Source: Phycisphaerales bacterium
GTDB taxonomy: Bacteria > Planctomycetota > Phycisphaerae > Phycisphaerales > SM1A02
Direction: 5' to 3'
DNA: 64,000 nucleotides
Assembly (NCBI GenBank): GCA_029242715.1
Contig: JAQWTL010000025.1
Span: 62,001-126,000, forward strand
The stretch's first letter is position 1, and each line of letters starts with the position of its first letter. Positions 18,120 through 26,205 of the stretch are shown in pieces. Below the pieces are notes generated by a model. That model made no database searches. It worked only from the letters and a program-made list of their open reading frames with translations, and had not been told where the DNA came from. Both the position numbers and the translations under genes were made by a program.

Positions 18120-18298
18120 TCGTCCTCTCTGTCCAGGTTGTCTGGATCGTCGTCAGCTGTCTCTTTGGCCTCATCATCCTCTTCAGAATCTTCAACGACC
18201 GCCTCATCATCATCCATGGCTTCATCGAGAAAGCCATATTCCATCTGGTCGTCTTCTTCGATGGGCTGAGATTGATTGGAATCCAAGTATTGACTCAT
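18116..18298 (-). CDS. Small acidic protein, unknown
   Basis: 60 residues, more than a third of them Asp or Glu, with no hydrophobic segment, so probably cytosolic and disordered. AAGGA precedes the ATG at about 11 bases, and it lies 42 bases downstream of the propeller gene on the same strand, so it would share that transcript. No family recognised. The low-complexity composition means it could be a chance ORF, but spacing and ribosome site favour a gene. Confidence 0.5.
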   Translation of the reverse strand: MSQYLDSNQSQPIEEDDQMEYGFLDEAMDDDEAVVEDSEEDDEAKETADDDPDNLDREDD

Positions 18299-18340
18299 GG
18301 CCTAGCGTTCCTTGCTGCGGTTCCTGTGCCACCGTGCCCT

Positions 18341-21300
18341 TCAGGGCTTGGCCTCTTCCTTTGTCGGCGGAAGCTGTATGGCGAGAACCTCTTCATCTGT
18401 TGAGAGCAGCATCATGCCATCCACTGCTCTTGCCGCGCGAATTCTACTATCGAGATTGAAGAGGTCAAGAGTTTCCACCGAACGACCTCCAGGTTCCAGC
18501 ACCTGGAGCTTGTACGGGTGATTGGGGCCGGCCACGTGAGAAGACATGTGCCGGTTTGAATGGGTGGCGGTCTGGTCCACCAGGATCAGGCCATCGGAGA
18601 AGGGCGCAATCGCATCAAATCGATGGAGCTGGGTTCTGCTGGTGGCATCTGTGCCCAGGATGCTGCCCTGAGCATCCAGAATCTGCAATTCCTTCTCGTA
18701 GAGCATCCAGAGTCGATCACCTGCAGCAACCAATCGCGGCATTCCCGTGAGCGTATTGCGGGTCTGGTTGTCGATGGATTCCAGTTCACGGCCGCTACGC
18801 AGGGAAATCGGATGCAGGTCGTACTGCAGGTCCATGACGATCAGGGTTTGTGGTGTGATCCTGGCGCCATCACGGATTCGCATGGCTTGCAGGGTCCGGC
18901 TCAGCGAGATCCAGTCCGGGCTGCTTCCTGGTTTGCGATAGAGGGCGACTCCCATGCTTCCACCAACAATCAGGTCGCCGATGTCGTTTGACCGCAGCCA
19001 TAACGGAAGGCCGATCGCCTCAGGAAGATCTGTCTGCTTGATCTCGCCGGTTTCAGCATCAAGCCATGCGAGGATCATGTCTCCTGGCTGGGGATCCACA
19101 TCGAGCCAGTCATTGCCGGCAGCCTTGTGGCTGTATCCAAGGACTGCCACGCCATGCAGCCATGGGGTGTGGTCTTTGATGACGTGACCAGGAAGTGATG
19201 CCTGCCAGAGAATTCTGGACGCTTCATCTGCACTGATGGCACTGCATCTTCCATCCTGGTGAAGCAGGACGATCTGATTTCCAATGGGTTCGATGGCGAC
19301 CCAGCCCGATGAAGTCAGGGCCAGGAAGTCATTTTCATCTGCAACTTGTTTGGAAGACAGATGTGATTCAAAGATCTCACCTGGCAGATCGATCTCCCAG
19401 TGCACTCGTCCATCATCAGTCGCCATTGAAACCAGTTGGGCAGGTTTTCCAAGGTTGGAAATCTGAATGATGACCACCTTGTCATCCTGATGAACGATCG
19501 CGGCTTCCCGATGAGTCAAGTATGTGGTCCATGACGCTTCGTAGTCAGGCGCGACGTGCCATGTCAGCCGATCCTGGTGGGATCTCAGGAAGGCATTCTG
19601 TGAATAGGTGGGAGCCCGGTCCTTGTACAGTTGGGAGACCAGTTTTCCGGGCCATTGAAAAGTTCTGCCACTGCTTGCTTCATGGCGAGGGATTGCGGGA
19701 TAGGCTTTTTCAACCAGTCGTTGTCGCCATGCATCCGGAGATTCTCCAGCCAGTTCTCCTGATGAAGATTCGTGGGCGTTCTTCCAGAGGTCAAGTAATG
19801 CGAGACCTTCCAGGGCACGCTCAGTCTCGATGGATTCTTCCAGCATGCGGACGGTGTTCTGTTCAAGTCGGTCAGTGTCTCGTTGTGTCCTCATGTTCTG
19901 GGCCATGGCAGCCATTCGGCGTTCCCATGGCACCTCAAGATCATCCAATGCGATCCATGGTGGAGCAGGCACCAGTTCCGGATAATCCATCGCAGCGTTT
20001 GCCAGCCGTCTTCTTGCCCAGGCTGAAGCTGGTGCGACGATGGAGTCTTCTGCATGCATGCTGTCGGAAAGCGCAGGATCTGTCTCAAGTTCGCGCCAGT
20101 GTGAAACGGCCAGGCGAAGATCGGATCCTGCCATCCAGTCACCAATCGCCAGCTTGGAGGAGGCTTCCATGGAGGTTCCACTGGTGAACTGGTCGAGCAG
20201 ATTCCTGACAGCGAGGTAGTCGGTTCTGGAAACGGCTTCGTTTGGATCGAGCGTCGAACAGATCTCCTCGAAAATCCCATTTCGTATCAGTTGTGTTTTC
20301 AGTTGATCCTCTGGCTCCTGATCGTTCAGGATGGGCATGACCATTGACACGCGTTCGAGCAGCAATGGTCTGTCGCCAGATCGGGCAGCCACTCTAATCA
20401 TGGCGAGATGCGTTCCTACATCGTCAGGTTGATTCTTGAGCCTTCGGTCAAGTTCTCCAACAATGCGGGAGCGATCGGCATGCAGTGTCAGTCCTTCCGC
20501 GCCACCCAGCAGGAGGTGTCCGTCGGTCACCACAGGCAGTGATGATCCAGTGATCGGAAGCCTTCGAATGATGTCGCCCGTTGAGGTGTCAATCTCCGTG
20601 ACGCTTGAACCAGTTGGGATGTAGAGCCGGTCACCAGCGAGGTGGACACGTCCTGCCAGTGACATGCCTTGTCCCTTGGCGCGTGGCCAGGTTGTCCAGA
20701 GAGGCACGGACAGATCGTCAGGATCCAGCGAGGAGAGAGAGGCACCGACGATGTAGACATGTTCGCCATCCGCCAACATGTAGCTGGCGGATTTCCATTC
20801 GGGCCGGTCCTCGATCAACATCATTGTTTCCCGCTTGCCGGTCATGCGATCCATCACGAGCACATGTCTGAAGTCGGGACTCAGAGAAATCACCTTGTCC
20901 TTGACGACGAGTGGCAGGTGAATGTGATACGGACGAATTCGAATAGCAGCCTGTGTTCCAGCTACTGGTGTATCCAGCCGTTGCAGCCAGCGAACCCGGC
21001 CGCTTGCCACGTCGACGGAGGCAATGGCGCCGATCGAAGAGGCCACGATGACCTGATCATCATCAACAACAGGCATCGTCAGGGGCCGCAGGCTGCCTTC
21101 CCGGTACTGGCTTCCAGTTGATGCGATGTAGGAAACAAATGCGGGTGTGCCATCGTCGCGATTCAGGGCAAGCAGGTAGGAACTCTTCAACCCTTGCCGA
21201 CGTTCCCGTCGCGCGATCACGAAGACCCGATCCTCATGAATCACAGCGGGTCCCGCGGGATACAGAGACTGGGGATCATCGATCTGTGGTGTTTCCGCGA

Positions 21301-22417
21301 GGTCGTATCGCCATCGCTCTTCACCGCTCATGGCATCAAGGCAAACGATCTCTTCAGACTCCGAGGTGCGACCTTCCATGCTGTAGCCGATCCAGGTCAC
21401 GACATCATCGCCATCAACCGCAACGGCCGTTGGACCGATTGGATCATCGATTCGATCGGATCTCTCCGATGCATCCAGAATGGATGTTCGCCAGTCTTCC
21501 ATGCCTGTGAACAGGTTCATTCTGACCACATCGCTGCCTTCGTTGAAAAAGACGTGATGATCCAGAATTGCGGGAACGATTGCAGTCAGTCGTCCGCTCT
21601 GTATACGGTCATCAATCTCGTCATCTGCAAACTCGTTGTTCGCCAGGATTGTTGCCGGTGTGCGTTCATACATGGCGGTCCAGAGCGCCGGTTCAAGCAA
21701 GTCACCCACAGGCGAGTCAGAGGTGTCCATCACGTCACTGCCGACAGCTACTGCCGGGGCCTGCTGGCTTGTCCAGTCTTCCAGGGCATCGCGCCAGGGA
21801 GTTGCCTCCGGCCCGGCTTGCGCCAGCCTGTTGGCCATGTCATCAACAGCACCACGATCACCTCGACCATGTGAAGCCATCGCGAGCATCAGCCAGGCCG
21901 CCCATCGATCCTGGTCGGAGAGTGCGGGATGGGTGAGTGCTTCCTGCAGCCAGATGCTGGCAATGGCCAATCGTCCTGCTTCAAGATTCTGCTGTGCGAG
22001 GACAAGCAGCCCCTCCAGGCCTGCTGGTGTATGGGACCGTGTTTCAACGAGCCGGCGGAGCCGACCTTGCTCAAGCATGGCTTCAGCCTGTTTGGCTTCC
22101 GCCTTTGCATAACGTTCCTGCAGAGATTCATTGCTTGTGAGAATGTCCAGGGCGACTGCCCTGGCGGATTCAAAGCGGCCAGCCTCCTGGGTATCAGGTA
22201 CCAGCATGTATTGATGATCATCGAGAACAAGTTGCACCAGGCGGATGGATTCGGCGGGATTCGTATCCGCGATATCCCGGGCACGTGCCAGCAGGCGAGC
22301 CGCCTCGGCCGAGTCATTGACAAAGACGGGATTGGGGGGCGGGGCCTGTGCCACTGCCGGGCTCGCGGCAAGGGCGAGCAGGCTGAGGGTTGCGAGGATT
22401 CCGAAGTGGCTGTTCAT
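18341..22417 (-). CDS. Large secreted PQQ-type beta-propeller protein
   Basis: 1358 residues with a signal peptide (1-23, ending SPAVAQA). Residues about 35-230 are helical and TPR-like. About 260-660 form a first PQQ/BamB-like propeller, with blades such as CLDAMSGEERWRYDL and VDVASGRVRWLQRLD. A helical middle (about 670-930) follows, then a second propeller (about 960-1350) with MATDDGRVHWEIDL and WLDAETGEIKQT. I see no dehydrogenase active-site motif, so PQQ binding is not implied; the folds suggest scaffolding or sensing in the periplasm. It is divergent from the lipoprotein gene at 22505. Confidence 0.85.
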   Translation of the reverse strand: MNSHFGILATLSLLALAASPAVAQAPPPNPVFVNDSAEAARLLARARDIADTNPAESIRLVQLVLDDHQYMLVPDTQEAGRFESARAVALDILTSNESLQERYAKAEAKQAEAMLEQGRLRRLVETRSHTPAGLEGLLVLAQQNLEAGRLAIASIWLQEALTHPALSDQDRWAAWLMLAMASHGRGDRGAVDDMANRLAQAGPEATPWRDALEDWTSQQAPAVAVGSDVMDTSDSPVGDLLEPALWTAMYERTPATILANNEFADDEIDDRIQSGRLTAIVPAILDHHVFFNEGSDVVRMNLFTGMEDWRTSILDASERSDRIDDPIGPTAVAVDGDDVVTWIGYSMEGRTSESEEIVCLDAMSGEERWRYDLAETPQIDDPQSLYPAGPAVIHEDRVFVIARRERRQGLKSSYLLALNRDDGTPAFVSYIASTGSQYREGSLRPLTMPVVDDDQVIVASSIGAIASVDVASGRVRWLQRLDTPVAGTQAAIRIRPYHIHLPLVVKDKVISLSPDFRHVLVMDRMTGKRETMMLIEDRPEWKSASYMLADGEHVYIVGASLSSLDPDDLSVPLWTTWPRAKGQGMSLAGRVHLAGDRLYIPTGSSVTEIDTSTGDIIRRLPITGSSLPVVTDGHLLLGGAEGLTLHADRSRIVGELDRRLKNQPDDVGTHLAMIRVAARSGDRPLLLERVSMVMPILNDQEPEDQLKTQLIRNGIFEEICSTLDPNEAVSRTDYLAVRNLLDQFTSGTSMEASSKLAIGDWMAGSDLRLAVSHWRELETDPALSDSMHAEDSIVAPASAWARRRLANAAMDYPELVPAPPWIALDDLEVPWERRMAAMAQNMRTQRDTDRLEQNTVRMLEESIETERALEGLALLDLWKNAHESSSGELAGESPDAWRQRLVEKAYPAIPRHEASSGRTFQWPGKLVSQLYKDRAPTYSQNAFLRSHQDRLTWHVAPDYEASWTTYLTHREAAIVHQDDKVVIIQISNLGKPAQLVSMATDDGRVHWEIDLPGEIFESHLSSKQVADENDFLALTSSGWVAIEPIGNQIVLLHQDGRCSAISADEASRILWQASLPGHVIKDHTPWLHGVAVLGYSHKAAGNDWLDVDPQPGDMILAWLDAETGEIKQTDLPEAIGLPLWLRSNDIGDLIVGGSMGVALYRKPGSSPDWISLSRTLQAMRIRDGARITPQTLIVMDLQYDLHPISLRSGRELESIDNQTRNTLTGMPRLVAAGDRLWMLYEKELQILDAQGSILGTDATSRTQLHRFDAIAPFSDGLILVDQTATHSNRHMSSHVAGPNHPYKLQVLEPGGRSVETLDLFNLDSRIRAARAVDGMMLLSTDEEVLAIQLPPTKEEAKP

Positions 22418-22504
22418 GCGTCTGGAAACGGACTTTCTACACGGCTCCCAAGTGATTCTACGGCGGTAGCCAAGGCCTTGTTCCCGTCCTGATACAGTGC
22501 ACCC

Positions 22505-23056
22505 ATGCGGTTCGAATTTCTCCTTTTCCTGCCACTTCTGGCCACCTCTGCCTGCATGAGCAGCCCACCGATTATTTCAGTGGACAGTGTGGAGGTCACG
22601 GGGAGAAACGAGCAGGCGATGGCCCTCAACTACAACCTTGTTCTGACGAATCCCAATGACAAGCCGATCGAACCATTGGAATTCACCTATTCGGTGTCCG
22701 TGGCTGGGCGGGGTGTGTACCAGGGGCGGCATGCCGCTGAAATGACGCTTGATGCCGGCGGGCAGGATCGCCCATTGATTCTTCCGGTCGTCATTCCCTA
22801 TGAGCGTGTTGGCTGGTCAGAATCGACTGTGCCAGATTCGGCCAGATGGTCCATGTCTGGAACGCTGATCTATGTTGATGAAGGCGTCTTTTCGGAGACG
22901 CTGCTGGATCTTGGATACCGGCCTTCGACAGGGTTCTCGGCAACAGGCGAATTGGACACGGTTGGGCTGTCCGGGCCGATCTATGATCCAGAGTCCGCCG
23001 CGCAGCCCGATTCATCCGGACAGTCCTCTTCCCCCTCGCCTTCCGCAGGGTCGTGA
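22505..23056 (+). CDS. LEA2/WHy-domain lipoprotein
   Basis: 183 residues starting with a lipoprotein signal (FLPLLATSAC, Cys17 lipidated). The body resembles a LEA type 2 (water stress/hypersensitive response) domain: NYNLVLTNPNDKPIEPLEFTY, where the N-P-N and the P-L-x-Y pattern are typical. The last 30 residues are Ser/Pro/Asp-rich. In bacteria such proteins are outer- or inner-membrane lipoproteins of unclear role. It sits 140 bases upstream of the pilT gene. Confidence 0.75.
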   Translation: MRFEFLLFLPLLATSACMSSPPIISVDSVEVTGRNEQAMALNYNLVLTNPNDKPIEPLEFTYSVSVAGRGVYQGRHAAEMTLDAGGQDRPLILPVVIPYERVGWSESTVPDSARWSMSGTLIYVDEGVFSETLLDLGYRPSTGFSATGELDTVGLSGPIYDPESAAQPDSSGQSSSPSPSAGS

Positions 23057-23196
23057 CAGTCGATTTATTCGTGAAATCCATGGATTGAAGGTCTGCCGAA
23101 TGGAATCGGAGACGTGATGAGTTGTCCCTGCAGCGCCGATAGGTGCTGTTGACGCCCCCCTTACATGCTCACCGCATCTCGGCTGGATCTGAACTC

Positions 23197-24252
23197 ATGC
23201 AACTGAACGACATTCTCCGAATGGCAGACGATCGTGGCGCCAGTGACATTCATCTGGTGCCAGGTCATCCTCCCATGGTTCGCACCAACACTGTCATGGA
23301 ACCTCTGGCCGAAGGCGAACTGTCTTCTGGTGAAACGCAGGCTTTCCTGGACAGCATGATCAACGAACGCCAGAAGAAGGCATTCGAGAAAGATCTTGAT
23401 CTTGATTTTTCTCATGCCGTAAAGGACCTGGGGCGTTATCGAGTCAATGCACACTCGCAGCAAGGCGGTCTGGCACTGGCCATGCGTGTGATTCGCACGA
23501 TGGTTCCTGATCTGGCAAGTCTCAATCTGCCGGAGGTGATTCAGAAGCTTACATGGCTTCCACGAGGCCTCGTGCTGGTTACGGGGGACACCGGCTCCGG
23601 TAAGTCCACCACTCTTGCCGCCATGATCCAGTCCATGAATGCGAGGTATCGCAAGCACATCATCACGCTAGAGGATCCCATTGAATACGAGCTCCGCTCT
23701 GATGAATGTGTCATCGAGCAGCGTGAATTGGGCGTTCATATGCCAAGTTTTTCGTCGGGCCTGAAGCATGCATTGAGGCAGGATCCGGACATCATCCTTG
23801 TGGGTGAAATGCGGGATCTTGAAACCACGGCCCTGGCGATGTCTGCAGCAGAGACGGGCCACCTGGTGCTTTCTACTTTGCATACATGCAATGCGGGGCA
23901 GACCGTCGAACGAATCATCGACATGTATCCAGCGGGGCAGCAGAACCAGGTTCGATCCATGCTGGGCAACACGTTGCAGGCGGTGATTTCCCAGACGCTC
24001 TTCAGTCGAATCGATCGCCCGGGAATGGTGCCTGCCGTGGAAGTACTGCTCTGCACGCCAGCAGTCCGAAACATCATTCGTGAAAGTCGGACCTTTGAGA
24101 TTCCAAATGTCATCGAGACCAGTCGTCGAGCAGGCATGGTCAGCCTGGACTCCTCGATTGCAGAGTTGTATTTCAACGGATTCATTAGTCGCCAGGATGC
24201 GGTTGCCCAGGCAGCGTATCCAGAACAGATGGAGCGCGGCCTGGCAGCTTGA
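23197..24252 (+). CDS. pilT: PilT-type twitching motility ATPase
   Basis: 351 residues from ATG 23197 (MQLNDILRMADD), the family start. It contains SDIHL, the Walker A GDTGSGKST (residues 130-138), the Asp box EDPIEYE, the Walker B DIILVGEMRDLET, and the His box LSTLHTCNA. The length and the lack of an extra N-terminal domain identify PilT (retraction) rather than PilB (assembly). The following pilC and prepilin genes are on the same strand, 30 bases apart. No PilB is present in the window. Confidence 0.95.
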   Translation: MQLNDILRMADDRGASDIHLVPGHPPMVRTNTVMEPLAEGELSSGETQAFLDSMINERQKKAFEKDLDLDFSHAVKDLGRYRVNAHSQQGGLALAMRVIRTMVPDLASLNLPEVIQKLTWLPRGLVLVTGDTGSGKSTTLAAMIQSMNARYRKHIITLEDPIEYELRSDECVIEQRELGVHMPSFSSGLKHALRQDPDIILVGEMRDLETTALAMSAAETGHLVLSTLHTCNAGQTVERIIDMYPAGQQNQVRSMLGNTLQAVISQTLFSRIDRPGMVPAVEVLLCTPAVRNIIRESRTFEIPNVIETSRRAGMVSLDSSIAELYFNGFISRQDAVAQAAYPEQMERGLAA

Positions 24253-24282
24253 TGCTGCCACTGCTGACGATACGAACGAATC

Positions 24283-25515
24283 ATGCCTCAGTACCGCTAT
24301 CAAGCACGACTCAGTACCGGCAGGCTCCAGGGCGGTGTCCTGGACGCTGACAGTGCAGCTGCAGCAGCCACGTTGCTCCGAAGCCAGGGGCAGCATGTTC
24401 TGAAACTGGTTCCCCTGCAGGGTGCTGGTTCAGGTGAGCTGTTGAAGCGAGTCGGCAACGCACTGAACTGGAGTTCGGGGCCCACTGCGAAGGAAGTTCT
24501 GGATTTCACATCGCAGCTGGCAGTCATGATCCGGGCGGGCATCAGCATCCGCCAGGCGTTGGAAGGTATTTCCGAACAGACTTCGAATGTGAAGTTCAAG
24601 AAGATCCTCCAGTCCATTCGCCAGGACGTCGAATCCGGAAAGCAGTTCTCCGAGGCGATTGCCAAATACCCCAGGCTTTTCGACGCGTTGTACGTCAACA
24701 TGGTTCGTGCTTCTGAGATGTCCGGTTCCTTCGCGCACATGCTCGACAGGATTGCTTCCTTCATGAAGCAGCAGCTGGAAACTCGCAAGATGGTCATTGG
24801 AGCGAGCATTTATCCAGGCGTAATCGCAACGCTCGCATCCGCGGTCACGATCTTCCTGATGACCTTCGTGTTGCCACGCTTCGCAACCGTATTCGAGGGC
24901 AAGGAAGCGGCGCTTCCCTGGCCCACCAAGTTTCTCATGGCGACATCCAACTGGATGGTGGCCAACTGGTGGGTTCTCGCCGTAGTCCCCATAGTCGCCC
25001 TGATCGCATTCTTCATGTTCATTCGAACTGAAGTCGGACGTTTCTGGTTTGACGGGACCAAGCTCAAGGTGCCGTTGTTCAAGCCGATGTTCCGCGCACT
25101 GTATGTGAGCCGTTCGTTGCAGACGATGGGCGAACTTCTCAACGCGGGCGTACCGGTTCTGGACGCCATGACAGTGACAGGCGACATCACGGGAAATGTC
25201 CTTTATCGCGGCATGTGGCGCAAAGTCCAGATGGAGGTACGACAGGGGCAGAAGATCAACGTGGCACTGAGCGAGACTTCTCTCCTGCCCAAATCAGTTG
25301 TTCAGATGATGGCAGCGGGCGAGGATTCGGGAAAGCTCGGTGAAGTCCTCGAGGAAATCGCCGTGTTCTATGCATCGGCGCTTCGGGATGCCATCAAGAC
25401 CATGACCAGCATGATTGAGCCATTGCTCATTGTCATCATGGGTTCGATTGTCGGATTCATTGCCATGGCAATCATCCTTCCGATCTTCAAGATGAGTGCC
25501 ATCGTTGCCGGGTGA
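24283..25515 (+). CDS. pilC: Type IV pilus / type II secretion inner-membrane platform protein PilC/GspF
   Basis: 410 residues, the usual length. There are two GspF repeats (about 75-198 and 275-400), each a helical bundle with membrane segments; three clear helices lie near 177-200, 222-248 and 382-405. Signatures: LAVMIRAGISIRQALEGI and LNAGVPVLDAM, plus MMAAGEDSGKLGEVLEEIA. PilC connects the cytoplasmic ATPase to the growing pilus. It starts 30 bases after pilT. Confidence 0.95.
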   Translation: MPQYRYQARLSTGRLQGGVLDADSAAAAATLLRSQGQHVLKLVPLQGAGSGELLKRVGNALNWSSGPTAKEVLDFTSQLAVMIRAGISIRQALEGISEQTSNVKFKKILQSIRQDVESGKQFSEAIAKYPRLFDALYVNMVRASEMSGSFAHMLDRIASFMKQQLETRKMVIGASIYPGVIATLASAVTIFLMTFVLPRFATVFEGKEAALPWPTKFLMATSNWMVANWWVLAVVPIVALIAFFMFIRTEVGRFWFDGTKLKVPLFKPMFRALYVSRSLQTMGELLNAGVPVLDAMTVTGDITGNVLYRGMWRKVQMEVRQGQKINVALSETSLLPKSVVQMMAAGEDSGKLGEVLEEIAVFYASALRDAIKTMTSMIEPLLIVIMGSIVGFIAMAIILPIFKMSAIVAG

Positions 25516-25531
25516 CTATCGAGGACCTTCA

Positions 25532-26113
25532 ATGAAACATCCATCCATCCAATTTGAATGCAGCAGACCGACTGCCAGACGCCAATCATTGGCGAGGCGA
25601 GGCTTCACGCTGCTTGAAACGGCGCTGGCAATCGTGATCGTAGGTGTTGGAGTGCTCGCAATGATGGCGGGGCAACAGGCCTGGCATTTTCAGAATGACT
25701 GGGCGGAACAGGTCGGGCTTGCTGCAAGGCTTGGTAACGAGATCCGTGAAATGACCTTGACCCTTCCTCGTCATGATCCAGTTACAGGTTCTGATAGTTG
25801 GGGCTCGGAGCCCAATGAAGCCAGTGTTTCTGATTTCGATGATCTCGACGACTTTGATGGAAACGGTTCGGGAATCACGTTTGCAGGCAGTGACAGTTCA
25901 GGTCCACTGAACAGTCTGAGGCAGCCCATCGTCGGTCTTGCGGACTGGTCACAGGAAGTCCGTGTCTGGAATGTCGAAGCAGGGGACATCAATGCTGCGG
26001 TTACCGACGGCTCTTCCGAGGTGATGCTGGTTGAGGTCACCGTGTACTGGGACGATCCCAGAATGGTTGGGCTTAGGGAGATGACGCGGGTGAGATGGAT
26101 CGCGCCGAATTGA
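25532..26113 (+). CDS. Prepilin-like protein, PilV/GspI type
   Basis: 193 residues from ATG 25532, chosen for GAGGA about seven bases upstream. The basic leader ends ARRG and is followed by FTLLETALAIVIVGVGVLAMM, a class III prepilin signal with Gly24, Phe25 and Glu29 at position +5. The rest is a small soluble domain with an Asp-rich stretch (FDDLDDFDGNGSG). A minor pilin or pseudopilin is likely. No prepilin peptidase is encoded here. Confidence 0.85.
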   Translation: MKHPSIQFECSRPTARRQSLARRGFTLLETALAIVIVGVGVLAMMAGQQAWHFQNDWAEQVGLAARLGNEIREMTLTLPRHDPVTGSDSWGSEPNEASVSDFDDLDDFDGNGSGITFAGSDSSGPLNSLRQPIVGLADWSQEVRVWNVEAGDINAAVTDGSSEVMLVEVTVYWDDPRMVGLREMTRVRWIAPN

Positions 26114-26205
26114 ATCAGCCTGATTCGGCTTCCTGACCTGTCTGGACCGACCTGAAGGCCAGGCCAATTGAATCCTGAACATGTCCTTTTCCCATTGGTG
26201 ACCCC

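Noticed and set aside
19522-20187. 221-residue plus-strand ORF within the propeller gene
   Set aside because: The propeller frame on the other strand is continuous for 1358 residues with repeated blades; the ORF has no features.
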